Source: an uncultured Duncaniella sp.
GTDB lineage: Bacteria > Bacteroidota > Bacteroidia > Bacteroidales > Muribaculaceae
Direction of reading: 5' to 3'
Assembly: GCF_910578445.1 (NCBI RefSeq)
Contig: NZ_CAJTQC010000037.1
Coordinates: 1 to 18,700 of the forward strand
DNA length: 18,700 nt
Numbering within the stretch: position 1 is the stretch's first letter; each line of letters starts with the position of its first letter. The translations under genes and the position numbers were made by a program. Of the stretch, positions 8,082-17,015 are shown one piece after another. The notes below the pieces were generated by a model. That model was given only the letters and a program-made list of their open reading frames with translations. It did not search any database and was not told the DNA's origin.

Positions 8082-9537
8082 GATACTCTTATTCTTAATC
8101 ATCCTCTTTCAGCCCATCAGTGTTTCGGCTATCGAACTGACTCTGGATAAAGTCATCGAGCTTGCCAATGATTCATCACTCATGGCTTTCAGATACCGCA
8201 ACATGTATCAGGCCAACTACTGGCAATATGTGAGCTTCAGGGCCGACCGTCTTCCGAGTCTTTCGCTCACGGCAACCCCGGCGAAGTATTACCGCTACAT
8301 GACCCAGCGCTACGATTCGGAACAGAATATCGACGTGTTCCGTCAGCAACAGATGTTCAGTGCATCCGCCGGCCTGGAGGTAACACAGAATTTTGACCTG
8401 CTCGGTGGCTCGTTCTACCTTGAGACCGACCTTGAATACATGCGTAATTTCGGACTTAACAAATACACGCAGTATTCCTCCGTCCCGGTGCGAATAGGCT
8501 ACCGCCAGAGTCTGCTCGGCTTCAATGCCTTCAAATGGGAACGCAAAATCGAGCCTCTGCGCTATGAGAAAGCAAAAAAGGAACTTATCTACAATATGGA
8601 ATCTGTGAGCGAACAGGCGGTGACCTATTTCTTTGCCCTCGCTCTCGCACAGGCTGAACTCCGGCTTGCCGAAGAGAATGTGGCGTCGTGCGACACGCTT
8701 TATGTCATCGGTGAACGCCGATTCAAAATCGCGGCCATTTCACGGGCAGAGCTGCTTACTCTCGAACTTGACAAAGTAAACGCCCGCAACACTCTTGAAA
8801 ACTGCCGGATAGCTCTCAAAAGAGCCACATTTTCTCTCGCCTCATTCCTCGGTATGGACAAGAATACCGAAATTCAACTTCGGATGCCCGGCCGTCCCTT
8901 GGCCACAGATATTCCGGTCGATGTCGCTCTTGCCATGGCCAAAGAAAATAATCCGACGCTGCTTGGACATCGTCAGACAATACTTGAAGGCGAGCGAGAC
9001 CTCAACAGAGCCAAGGTTGAATCGAGATTCAATGCGTCGGTCAACGCTTCTGTCGGTTTCAATCAGGTCGCCGATGACCTTTCAGGGGCTTACCGCTCTC
9101 CGTTGCGACAGGATCTCGTATCAATTTCAGTCAGTGTGCCGCTCATCGACTGGGGTGTCAGGAAAGGCAAGGTCAACATGGCCCGCAACAATCTGAATGT
9201 TTCGAAAATCGCAGCCCGTCAGGAAGAACTCAGCATTGAGGAAGATATCATAATGACGGTCAGCGACTATGAAGTGCGCCAGCGTCTGATTGCATCCGCT
9301 TCTGAGGCTCTTGACCTTGCCGAGACCGCCTACACCCAGACCCGTCAGCGTTTCATAATAGGCAAGGCGGACATAAACAGCATCACCCTGTCGCTCAACC
9401 GCCGTCAGGAAGCTGCAAAAAATTACATTTCAGCCCTACAGAACTTCTGGCTCAGTCATTATAAAATTCGCCGCCTGACGCTCCATGATTTTGAATTCGA
9501 CATACCGCTCACCGAAAAATTTGAACTGAAAAACTGA
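8068..9537 (+). CDS. TolC-family outer membrane efflux protein
   Basis: The 489-residue protein has a Sec signal peptide cleaved probably after SVSA (residue 21), then LTLDKVIELA, the usual opening of the outer membrane efflux protein repeat. Long alpha-helical stretches with heptad character (for example the region 185-260 with AQAELRLAEENV, and 400-450) form the periplasmic coiled-coil tunnel. Beta-strand segments rich in aromatic residues (about 55-160, including a SLLGFNAFKWE block) fit the outer membrane barrel. The second half begins near VDVALAMAKENNPTLLGHRQ. It should trimerise and dock on the adaptor. ATG 8068 lies 14 nt inside the first permease gene, and the second permease starts 3 nt after its stop. 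It is somewhat longer than E. coli mature TolC but otherwise ordinary. Confidence 0.9.
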   Translation: MKTGKILLFLIILFQPISVSAIELTLDKVIELANDSSLMAFRYRNMYQANYWQYVSFRADRLPSLSLTATPAKYYRYMTQRYDSEQNIDVFRQQQMFSASAGLEVTQNFDLLGGSFYLETDLEYMRNFGLNKYTQYSSVPVRIGYRQSLLGFNAFKWERKIEPLRYEKAKKELIYNMESVSEQAVTYFFALALAQAELRLAEENVASCDTLYVIGERRFKIAAISRAELLTLELDKVNARNTLENCRIALKRATFSLASFLGMDKNTEIQLRMPGRPLATDIPVDVALAMAKENNPTLLGHRQTILEGERDLNRAKVESRFNASVNASVGFNQVADDLSGAYRSPLRQDLVSISVSVPLIDWGVRKGKVNMARNNLNVSKIAARQEELSIEEDIIMTVSDYEVRQRLIASASEALDLAETAYTQTRQRFIIGKADINSITLSLNRRQEAAKNYISALQNFWLSHYKIRRLTLHDFEFDIPLTEKFELKN

Positions 9538-9540
9538 CCG

Positions 9541-12500
9541 ATGTCCTCGCGTTCATTCTCCATAATTGTCATCTTTATAGCTCTGTCGTTGGTGGGGTGT
9601 GCGCTGCTGCCGCTCCTGCCCGTCAAACTCGCACCCTCACGCAATCTGCCGTCGCTCTCGGTCAGTTTCTCCATGCAGGGAAGCTCCGCACGGACAATCG
9701 AGGCTGAAGTAACATCGCGCATTGAGTCAGTGCTCGCACGCGTCAACGGAGTCAAAGGTATCAATTCCAAATCATCCAATGGCAACGGACGTGTGTCGAT
9801 TGACCTTGACAAGCATGCCGACATCGACATGGTGCGCTTTGAGGTTTCAACCCTTATCCGGCAAATATGGAGTCAGCTACCCGAAGGGGTCAGTTATCCC
9901 TCCATCTCGGCCCGTGCCGTTGAGAAAGAAAGTTCCCGGCCTTTCATGGTCTACCGGCTGAACGCTCCGGCAAACCCTTCGGAAATCCAGACTTACGGAG
10001 AGGACAATCTCAAGCCAATCATAGCCCGCATCCCCGGGGTATATAAAGTAGAACTCAGCGGAGCGCAGCCTATGGAATGGCAGCTATACTATGACATTGA
10101 CCGGTTGTCATCGCTCAGACTCACACCATCCGACTTGCAACAGGCTATAAAGGAGCATTATTCAAGTGAGTTTCTCGGCATTGCTCCGCTTGCAACCCGC
10201 GACGGCGACAACGCCGAATACATCCGCCTTTCACTACGCACCAACGGTGCATCCGACACATTCATCCCATCAGAAATAAACATAAATCTGAATAACGGCA
10301 CATCAATAAGCCTCGACAAACTCGTGTCCGTAACTCATACCGAAGCTGCCCCAAAAAGCTATTTCCGCATCAACGGTCTGAACTCAATCTATGTGAATAT
10401 AACCTCCGAGGAGGATGCCAACCAGCTTGCCCTGTCAGAACTGATTCGCGAAGCCGTCAATAAGTTTGAGGCCACCATGCCGGAAGGATATATGATTGAT
10501 TCGGCCTACGATGCCACCGAAAGCATCCGCAGCGAGCTCGACAAGATTTATTTCCGCACGGGGCTTACCGTGTTGATACTCCTGTTGTTTGTAGGACTTG
10601 TCACCCTCAATCTCCGCTATGTGCTGATGATAACCATCGGACTGGCAATCAATCTCGCCGTCGCGGTAGTATTCTATTACCTCACACACATTGAAATCCA
10701 ACTCTATACCCTTGCCGGAATCACAATCTCACTCAATCTTGTCATAGACAATCTCATTGTCATGGCCGACCACTACACACGCCGACACAACCTCCGGGCT
10801 TTCACAGCCATCCTTACTGCAACAATCACCACCGTCGGAGCATTGTCGGTAGTGTATTTTATGGATGAGAAGACACGTCTAAGCCTTGAGGATTTCGTGA
10901 CGGTGGTCATTATAAATCTTACGGTTTCGCTTGCAGTAGCCCTGCTGCTCGTACCGGCACTCGTCGACAGGATTGGGATATACCGGCACAAAAACAATGT
11001 CACGAAGATTCACTGTCTGCGCCGCAGATTCTCCCTGATTCTTTCACGCTTATATGCCGGCATAGTCAGGGGTGTCCTACGTTTCAGAGTTGTCATGATT
11101 CTTATTGTTATCCTTGCGTTCGGTCTGCCGGTGTTCATGATACCCGACAAAATTGAGGGAGAAGGATATTGGGCTGAAAAATACAATTCCATTTTCGGAA
11201 GCCAGATGTATAAGGAAAAAATAAAACCTGTCACCGACATTGCACTCGGTGGCACTCTGCGATTGTTTGTCGAAAAAGTCTATAACGGCTCATACTGGGA
11301 TCGCGACAACAGTGAACCGATTCTACATATCAACGCCACTCTCCCTAACGGAGCGACACTGTCGCAGATGAACGCCCTCGTAAGAAAAATGGAAAGCTAT
11401 CTCAGCGGTTTCCCTGAAATACGCCAGTTTCAGACATCCGTATCGAATGCCCGACGCGCATCTATCGCAGTGATGTTTCACAAGTCGCACCAACATGATG
11501 GATTCCCATACCGATTGAAAGGAGAAGTCATTTCAAAAGCCCTGACACTCGGCGGAGGTTCGTGGAGCGTCTACGGCCTCGAAGATCAGGGATTCAGCAA
11601 CGATGTCCGTGAAATGGCCGGCAGCTACCGTGTGAGAATGACCGGCTACAATTATGACGAACTTTCTGACTGGGCCTACCGTCTACGTGACACACTTCTC
11701 ACCCACCGTCGCATCAAAGAGGTGTCCATAGCATCGGAATTCTCCAACTGGAAGGACGACTATACGGAATTTCATCTCGTTTTTGACCGTGACCGGCTTT
11801 CGAAATATGGCATAACCGCAACACAGCTTTTCGCGGCAATCGAACCGACTTTCGGGCGTGAAATCAACTGCGGACAGATAGTCATCGACCGTTCTTCGCA
11901 GCGGATCAATCTCTATTCCCGACAGTCGGATGCTTACGATATATTCACCCTGATGCGTCAGCCGTTTGATATCGGTGACAAAACGTTCAAGTTGTCCGAC
12001 ATAGGCTCGATTGAAAAGCGACAAGCATCCAAAGACATAATCAAAAAGAATCAGGAATACGTGATGTGTCTTCAATATGAGTACATTGGTTCAACCATTC
12101 AAGGAGAAAAAGTGCTCGATCGCGACCTTGAGACAATAAACTCCATCATGCCTGTCGGATATAAGGCCGAGAGCGAGCGCCAACAGTGGAAAGCCAAGGA
12201 CGAAAGCGGCAAATACCGGCTATTGTTGCTCGTCATAGCCATAATATTCTTTACGACTGCAATCCTGTTCAACTCATTGCGTCAGCCATTTGCCATCATT
12301 TTCATTATACCTGTATCTTTCATAGGCGTCTTCTCGGTCTTCTATCTGTTCAAACTCAATTTTGACCAAGGTGGATTCGCCTCCTTCATCCTTCTTGCAG
12401 GCATTACCGTCAACGCAGCCATATATATCCTTAACGAATACAACTCTCTACACACCCTATATCCGAATGTCGCACCGATAAAAATCTATCTGCGCGCTTT

Positions 12501-12705
12501 TCGTATAAAGATCATACCGATAATCCTCACGGTCATGTCGACAATCCTTGGCTTCATTCCGTTTATAATCGGAGAAAGCAAAGAGTCGTTCTGGTATCCT
12601 CTTGCCATCGGAACAATGGGAGGTCTGACAGTTTCGATACTCGCACTTTTATTCATACTCCCAATTCTGATACTTCAACGCAGCCACATCAAAAAAGCCC
12701 GCTGA
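9541..12705 (+). CDS. RND-family efflux permease, second and divergent copy
   Basis: The 1054-residue protein repeats the RND layout: TM1 near 5-27, a porter loop, TM2-TM6 (about 338-475), TM7 near 515-535, a second porter loop, and TM8-TM12 (about 890-1045). Porter motifs such as a SIESVLARVNGVKGI-like segment and YDIDRLSSLRLTPSDL are recognisable. TM4 reads NLVIDNLIVMADHY (D403, N404), and TM10 reads GITVNAAIYILNEYN (N958, N965, E966), so again the AcrB Asp-Asp/Lys set is absent. It is clearly different from the first permease and not a recent duplicate. Two unlike permeases with one adaptor and one duct recall the MdtBC arrangement, where the two form a mixed trimer; whether that happens here is inference. 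The stop at 12703-12705 faces the convergent minus-strand operon. Confidence 0.92.
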   Translation: MSSRSFSIIVIFIALSLVGCALLPLLPVKLAPSRNLPSLSVSFSMQGSSARTIEAEVTSRIESVLARVNGVKGINSKSSNGNGRVSIDLDKHADIDMVRFEVSTLIRQIWSQLPEGVSYPSISARAVEKESSRPFMVYRLNAPANPSEIQTYGEDNLKPIIARIPGVYKVELSGAQPMEWQLYYDIDRLSSLRLTPSDLQQAIKEHYSSEFLGIAPLATRDGDNAEYIRLSLRTNGASDTFIPSEININLNNGTSISLDKLVSVTHTEAAPKSYFRINGLNSIYVNITSEEDANQLALSELIREAVNKFEATMPEGYMIDSAYDATESIRSELDKIYFRTGLTVLILLLFVGLVTLNLRYVLMITIGLAINLAVAVVFYYLTHIEIQLYTLAGITISLNLVIDNLIVMADHYTRRHNLRAFTAILTATITTVGALSVVYFMDEKTRLSLEDFVTVVIINLTVSLAVALLLVPALVDRIGIYRHKNNVTKIHCLRRRFSLILSRLYAGIVRGVLRFRVVMILIVILAFGLPVFMIPDKIEGEGYWAEKYNSIFGSQMYKEKIKPVTDIALGGTLRLFVEKVYNGSYWDRDNSEPILHINATLPNGATLSQMNALVRKMESYLSGFPEIRQFQTSVSNARRASIAVMFHKSHQHDGFPYRLKGEVISKALTLGGGSWSVYGLEDQGFSNDVREMAGSYRVRMTGYNYDELSDWAYRLRDTLLTHRRIKEVSIASEFSNWKDDYTEFHLVFDRDRLSKYGITATQLFAAIEPTFGREINCGQIVIDRSSQRINLYSRQSDAYDIFTLMRQPFDIGDKTFKLSDIGSIEKRQASKDIIKKNQEYVMCLQYEYIGSTIQGEKVLDRDLETINSIMPVGYKAESERQQWKAKDESGKYRLLLLVIAIIFFTTAILFNSLRQPFAIIFIIPVSFIGVFSVFYLFKLNFDQGGFASFILLAGITVNAAIYILNEYNSLHTLYPNVAPIKIYLRAFRIKIIPIILTVMSTILGFIPFIIGESKESFWYPLAIGTMGGLTVSILALLFILPILILQRSHIKKAR

Positions 12706-12754
12706 CACATGGCAACAGTTGCCAGTACGACAATTAATCTTGATTTAGTGGCTT
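12706..12754. terminator. Convergent intergenic spacer with a small hairpin
   Basis: The 49-nt gap between the two converging operons holds a perfect 6-bp stem with a 3-nt loop (tggcaa, cag, ttgcca at 12710-12724). A longer-range pair aaagcc (about 12694-12699) and ggcttt (12750-12755) brackets it. Runs of T occur on both sides but not directly after the small stem: ttttt from about 12758 on the plus strand, and the complement of the aaaaaa at 12691 on the minus strand. It may act as a weak bidirectional terminator; this is inferred from position. Confidence 0.3.
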
Positions 12755-13186
12755 TCATTTTTTAACTCTGCCGATTGATATATTGGTGGAATTGGTGTCC
12801 CTGCCATTTATGCCCTCTATAATAACATGTCCATAGATGCTTTCATCGGTTGCTTTCTCTATAGGCTTGAATGTCACTTTTATTGTAGTGTCATCAATTT
12901 TAGATACAGTGTATCCGACTTCCACATTGTCGGATGTACCAGTGACATAATCCGGAATGATTGACACTTGTCGGTAGTTGGTGCATTTCAGAGTGATGTC
13001 GCCGCTATAATCCGGAGATGCGGTGATTGCCACCTGATTGACAAAATCAGGTGCATAGACAGCCGAAACAGCCTCACGGTCATAGTTGGAGAACTCCCAT
13101 ATCATGGGAATGGGGGCATCTTCATTGCACGAAGTGAACGAGAGAACCGTGGACAACACGGTTGCGATAAAAAGTAACTTTTTCAT
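12755..13186 (-). CDS. Small lipoprotein, end of the TonB/DUF4249 operon
   Basis: The 143-residue protein has a lipoprotein signal ending in LSFTSC (Cys20), followed by NEDAPIPMIWEFSNYD. The rest is rich in short beta strands (for example SGDITLKCTNYRQVSI and KIDDTTIKVTFKPI) and looks like one or two immunoglobulin-like sandwich modules; no catalytic motif is visible. The start lies 1 nt after the DUF4249 gene stop, so it is the last gene of the operon. It is probably an accessory surface or periplasmic binding component of the receptor complex. The family is not one I can name. Confidence 0.85.
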   Translation of the reverse strand: MKKLLFIATVLSTVLSFTSCNEDAPIPMIWEFSNYDREAVSAVYAPDFVNQVAITASPDYSGDITLKCTNYRQVSIIPDYVTGTSDNVEVGYTVSKIDDTTIKVTFKPIEKATDESIYGHVIIEGINGRDTNSTNISIGRVKK

Positions 13187-13187
13187 C

Positions 13188-14171
13188 TTACTTATTGTTT
13201 AATGTTGTTTTTAGAAATTCTTTTAATTCAATGGTATATTTCGCCGATGACTGAGCTGCCACGACACCCGCGCCTGTGGTGACATTGCTGTAGCCCCACT
13301 TTGATTCCGCGAGACCGATGTCCGACAGATCGCCCGTAATACCTTCATCGACATTCCATTTATACACAGCCCAGCTATAATAACTCTTTGAGACTGTTGT
13401 GAGATAAAGATTCACGCCACATTCAAGCCAAGACTCATCATACTCCTGCGACTTTACGCGGAATACATTATTTGAGAAATTCAGATGCAAGGTATATGTC
13501 CTGCCGGAGAACTGCCGGTCGGAGAAGAATACAAAATTCGTATCCTCGTCGTTACCCATTACAGTCTCGAACACTCCGATGTGTTCTTTGAATATCGGCT
13601 CGGAATTATACTCGAATTGTCCGATAGATAATGTCGGCGAACCGTCAGTAGCCCTACCAGACCAGTTATAACCGAAATGATAATAATTGTCTGTTCCTTC
13701 AGGATCATTGACATCCATCTCTATATTAAGATTAAATGTCACATCGGCAAGCATCTCATAGTGAAATAAATCCTTGTCGCCTTTCCATATGTCTGTCACT
13801 ACCGGGAAGACCTTTACTTTCCCAATCGGTGTAGCATAAGGGACAACCACTTCGGCGATTGCCATGCCGTAAGTCGGACTCTCCGCGACAATGCGAATCT
13901 TGTCTCCCTCTTTCGGCAGATAGTCAGAGTCGACAATCCTCTCGTTGGCAAAAATGGTCACAACTGCATCCTTGACATCATGATTCATCTTCGATTTTTC
14001 ATCATTGAACATCCATGTGTGCGTCACCTCGACCTCAATCGGTTCTCCGGCTGTGATAAGGGAGTTCAGACAAAGAACAGGCTTAGTGTCAATCTCCGGA
14101 TTGAAGTCTTCGTAACATCCTGTCAGCAAAAAGACTGACACTATCGGTATTATGTATTTTAGAATTGCCAT
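13188..14171 (-). CDS. DUF4249-family lipoprotein, partner of the TonB receptor
   Basis: The 327-residue protein starts with a lipoprotein signal (MAILKYIIPIVSVFLLTGC, Cys19) followed by YEDFNPEIDTKPVLCLNSLI, the usual opening of DUF4249 proteins: a C.ED...D....LVVNSL-like block. Next come PIEVEVTHTW, AVVTIFANE and a DKIRIVAESPTYGMA.AEVVVP segment, all matching the family's beta-rich N-terminal domain. In Bacteroidota, DUF4249 lipoproteins are found beside TonB-dependent receptors and are thought to act as their surface partner, by analogy with SusD; the substrate is not known. The ATG at 14171 lies 13 nt inside the end of the receptor gene, so the two are probably translationally coupled. 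Confidence 0.87.
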   Translation of the reverse strand: MAILKYIIPIVSVFLLTGCYEDFNPEIDTKPVLCLNSLITAGEPIEVEVTHTWMFNDEKSKMNHDVKDAVVTIFANERIVDSDYLPKEGDKIRIVAESPTYGMAIAEVVVPYATPIGKVKVFPVVTDIWKGDKDLFHYEMLADVTFNLNIEMDVNDPEGTDNYYHFGYNWSGRATDGSPTLSIGQFEYNSEPIFKEHIGVFETVMGNDEDTNFVFFSDRQFSGRTYTLHLNFSNNVFRVKSQEYDESWLECGVNLYLTTVSKSYYSWAVYKWNVDEGITGDLSDIGLAESKWGYSNVTTGAGVVAAQSSAKYTIELKEFLKTTLNNK

Positions 14172-16570
14172 GTGTAGGAAATTGAGGGTATTATGGGTAA
14201 AAGTTTCACTTTCTGGAACACGGGATGATTAGCGTTGTTATACGTTCTCCTGATTGCTACGGTATTCATGTGACAGTATGCATTGTAAAGTCCTAAAGTC
14301 CAGTAACCGCGTTTGTTGCGCACCGTACAGGAAAAGTCGAGACGGTGATAGAACGGCAGCTGATAGTTGTTGACCTGTGTCTTCAACGGTGACTCGTCGC
14401 CAATGTAGCTGTTGCCGAAGCCGGGGGACTCCCATACCTGCGGCAGCAGCGTGAACCGGTTGCCGGAATGTCCCGTCCATGCGGCATTGAGGCTCACCTT
14501 GTCACTTACGTTCCAATTGAGGAGAATGTTGATTGTATGCCTGTTGTCAAAACGGGTGGGAAACGTAAGACCTTCGTTCTTGTCCGGGAAAGTGCGGTCT
14601 GACCACGCGAGTGAATAGGAAATATGACCTGTCAGCTTTCCATAGAGCTTCTCTATTTTGAAATCGATGCCTTTTGCCGTTCCCTTGCCTGAACACAGCT
14701 GGGCATTCCACATCTCTGTCGGAGGTTGCAGATAGTATTCATCACGGTAATCCACAAGATTACGCATCACCTTCCAGTATCCTTCGGCTGATGCTGCAAA
14801 TACTTTGTTATCCGACTGCCAGTACGCGCCAATTGAAATCTTGTCGGCGTTCTGAGGTTTGAATCGTCCGGTGATAGGAACCCATTGGTCTGTCGGCAAC
14901 GACAGATATGTCTGGGAAAGCTGATGCACATATTGGTTTGTCCGTGCATAGGCGGCTTTTACAGCCCAGTTATCGGAAGGCCGGTAACTGAATGACAGTC
15001 TTGGTCCGAATCCGTAATTGGTCTTGCCGTCGATGTTGAACAGCGACAGATGCAGTCCGGCGTTCATTCTGAATTTTTCACTTATCTGCCAGTCATCCTC
15101 GATATAGATGTTGGCTTCATTGGCTGTATATGACCATGTTGAATCCCGGGTCAATGTCTGTGTTGTACCGACAGTATAGTTACGGTCGGTTCTTGCCGGC
15201 AGAAATGAGTGGAGGATATAGTTGCCTCCGAAGCGCACACGGTTTCCATCGTTCGGTCTCCAGTCGAAATCAGCACGGAATATCCAGTCGTTTATATTGT
15301 TGTTGGTCTTGGATATGGAATGCGACTCCGTAGTGCCGTCATTTGTAATCTCCGTTGTCAGCCAGTCACGTTTCATCCCTGAGAAGTATCTGGTATATGC
15401 GGCAGTAAACTCAGCAGACATCAAGGGATTGAGCCTGTAATTAAGACCTGTCTGAGCCACGAGATTTCCCCAGTGAAAATCATTCTTGTCATCATAACAC
15501 CATCCGCATTCCGGCTCATGTTTGTCCGAAGAGCCGGTCTTCAGTATGTCATTGCCGAAATAGACCGAAGCAAATCCTGTCGCCTTATTTGAAAAGCGGT
15601 GTGTCACCTTGGCATTCAGATCCATGAAGGCATAGCGGAGTCTGATTTTTTCTTCTTCATCCGATGAATTTACCAATGCCAACATAGGGATGGAAAGCAC
15701 ATCGAACCATGACCGCCTCAATGCCACGGAATAGGTAGTCTTTTTTCCTATCGGACCGTCGATATTGAATGCACCTGAAGTCAGCCCCAGTCTGAATGAG
15801 CCATGATGTCCTTCCATAGAACCGTTCTTTGTACGCACATCAAGATAAGATGACAGGCGTCCGTCATATTTGGCCGGAATCGAAGACTTGAAAAAGTCAA
15901 TGTATCTGATTGCCTCCGCGTTGAAGGCAGAGAATAGTCCTGCAAAGTGATTCACCTGATATAACGGCACGTTGTCGAGCATATACAGATTTTCATCCGA
16001 GTTGCCACCATGCACGTGCATACCCGCCATGCCTTCCTGTCCTTCCGATACGCCCGGCTGCATCTGCAACGCCTTGATCACATCGCTTTCACCAAACATC
16101 ACTGGCGTGTTTATTATTTCCTGTGCGGTCAGCTTCTTGGCTCCTATTTCCGCAGTCTCAACCGCCGGGGCTTCGAGGCGTGATACCACAACTACTTCCT
16201 CAAGCATTTCAGGCTCAACGGCATTCTGCTTCGGTAAGGTTGGTGCTACTATGGTTATAGACGGTTTACGTTCCTGTCTTTTAGGTTTGGGCTTTCGTTT
16301 AAGAATAATGTTCCTGCCCTTGATTTCATACTCAATATCCGAATCCTTGAAAATCATGGAGAGGGTATGCTTCAAAGACTTATTCTTCACATTGACTGAT
16401 ACGCGCATATCTTTAAGCAGTTCGGATGAATACACGAAATTCTTTCCGGTCTGCTCGACGATGCTTCTGAACACAACCGAAGCCGGTTGGTCTACTGCCC
16501 TGATGGTGATATTCTGCGCCATGCACACGGCACTTACGCACAGCATTATGGATAATACAAACTGTTTCAT
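14159..16570 (-). CDS. TonB-dependent outer membrane receptor with STN signalling domain
   Basis: The 803-residue receptor has a signal peptide cleaved probably after CMAQ (residue 19), an STN signalling domain (about 20-92), a basic, proline-containing linker (93-122), a TonB-box-like segment EEVVVVS (124-130), a plug (about 135-245) and a C-terminal beta-barrel ending in the membrane-signature TWQF. The STN domain implies that ligand binding is reported to the neighbouring anti-sigma protein. Unlike many Bacteroidota receptors, no carboxypeptidase-regulatory-like module is evident before the plug; the linker takes its place. The plug motif GMHVHGGNSDENLYMLDNVP has HVHGG where related receptors often have a V/IRGG. 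A loop at 351-366 contains a CGWC pair with nearby His, Asp and Glu. The start overlaps the upstream gene by 4 nt (ATGA). Confidence 0.93.
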   Translation of the reverse strand: MKQFVLSIMLCVSAVCMAQNITIRAVDQPASVVFRSIVEQTGKNFVYSSELLKDMRVSVNVKNKSLKHTLSMIFKDSDIEYEIKGRNIILKRKPKPKRQERKPSITIVAPTLPKQNAVEPEMLEEVVVVSRLEAPAVETAEIGAKKLTAQEIINTPVMFGESDVIKALQMQPGVSEGQEGMAGMHVHGGNSDENLYMLDNVPLYQVNHFAGLFSAFNAEAIRYIDFFKSSIPAKYDGRLSSYLDVRTKNGSMEGHHGSFRLGLTSGAFNIDGPIGKKTTYSVALRRSWFDVLSIPMLALVNSSDEEEKIRLRYAFMDLNAKVTHRFSNKATGFASVYFGNDILKTGSSDKHEPECGWCYDDKNDFHWGNLVAQTGLNYRLNPLMSAEFTAAYTRYFSGMKRDWLTTEITNDGTTESHSISKTNNNINDWIFRADFDWRPNDGNRVRFGGNYILHSFLPARTDRNYTVGTTQTLTRDSTWSYTANEANIYIEDDWQISEKFRMNAGLHLSLFNIDGKTNYGFGPRLSFSYRPSDNWAVKAAYARTNQYVHQLSQTYLSLPTDQWVPITGRFKPQNADKISIGAYWQSDNKVFAASAEGYWKVMRNLVDYRDEYYLQPPTEMWNAQLCSGKGTAKGIDFKIEKLYGKLTGHISYSLAWSDRTFPDKNEGLTFPTRFDNRHTINILLNWNVSDKVSLNAAWTGHSGNRFTLLPQVWESPGFGNSYIGDESPLKTQVNNYQLPFYHRLDFSCTVRNKRGYWTLGLYNAYCHMNTVAIRRTYNNANHPVFQKVKLLPIIPSISYTWQF

Positions 16571-17010
16571 TTCTCCGTTACGGTCATTTCTGTTCCAAAA
16601 ATATCGTTGATTACAGATATGAGGTCTGTCGGAGTGCCCTCATAATGGAGAGAAAGCACATATCCTTCTGGGGATGCAGGCACACTCTCTACCTTGACAC
16701 CGTAAACCGACTCGATTTTCTTTACGACTTCCGGCAACGGTGCGTTCTCAAAGTCTATGACCTTGACTTCCGCCAATGGACTGACAGTAGTAGCCGGAAC
16801 AGTCTGTTGCGGCACATTATTAAGATGATATTCCCTGTATAGGATTGTCGCTGTCGCGGACAGGATGACTGTGGCTGCAACTGCTGCTGCAACCCTATAT
16901 TTTCTCCATATAGATACCGGAGCAATACCGAGACGATGCCAGCCTTCATCGGCAGAGAATCTGCCTTTTTTGTATCGGCGGGCAATGAAATCTACTTCTT
17001 TATTTTTCAT
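16567..17010 (-). CDS. Minimal anti-sigma-like membrane protein with STN/DUF4974-like domain
   Basis: The 147-residue protein has a very short cytoplasmic part (about 1-39, including DFIARRYKKGRFSADEGWHRL), one membrane segment (about 40-58, AAAVAATVILSATATILY), a Pro/Thr linker, and a periplasmic domain (about 81-145). That domain has the beta-alpha-beta-beta-alpha pattern of the C-terminal DUF4974 module of FecR-type anti-sigma factors: F.NAPLPEVVKKIESVYGV ... YEGTPTDLISVINDIFG. The central FecR beta domain is missing. Its position between an ECF sigma factor and an STN-bearing receptor suggests it relays the receptor signal to the sigma factor. ATG 17010 was preferred over the in-frame TTG at 17019, which overlaps the previous stop. 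Assignment as anti-sigma rests on context and domain shape. Confidence 0.75.
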   Translation of the reverse strand: MKNKEVDFIARRYKKGRFSADEGWHRLGIAPVSIWRKYRVAAAVAATVILSATATILYREYHLNNVPQQTVPATTVSPLAEVKVIDFENAPLPEVVKKIESVYGVKVESVPASPEGYVLSLHYEGTPTDLISVINDIFGTEMTVTEK

Positions 17011-17015
17011 GTTGT

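Noticed and set aside
15972..16610. 212-codon plus-strand frame opposite the TonB receptor N-terminus
   Set aside because: The minus strand encodes the signal peptide, STN domain and plug; the plus-strand translation is Ser/Cys-rich without family features.
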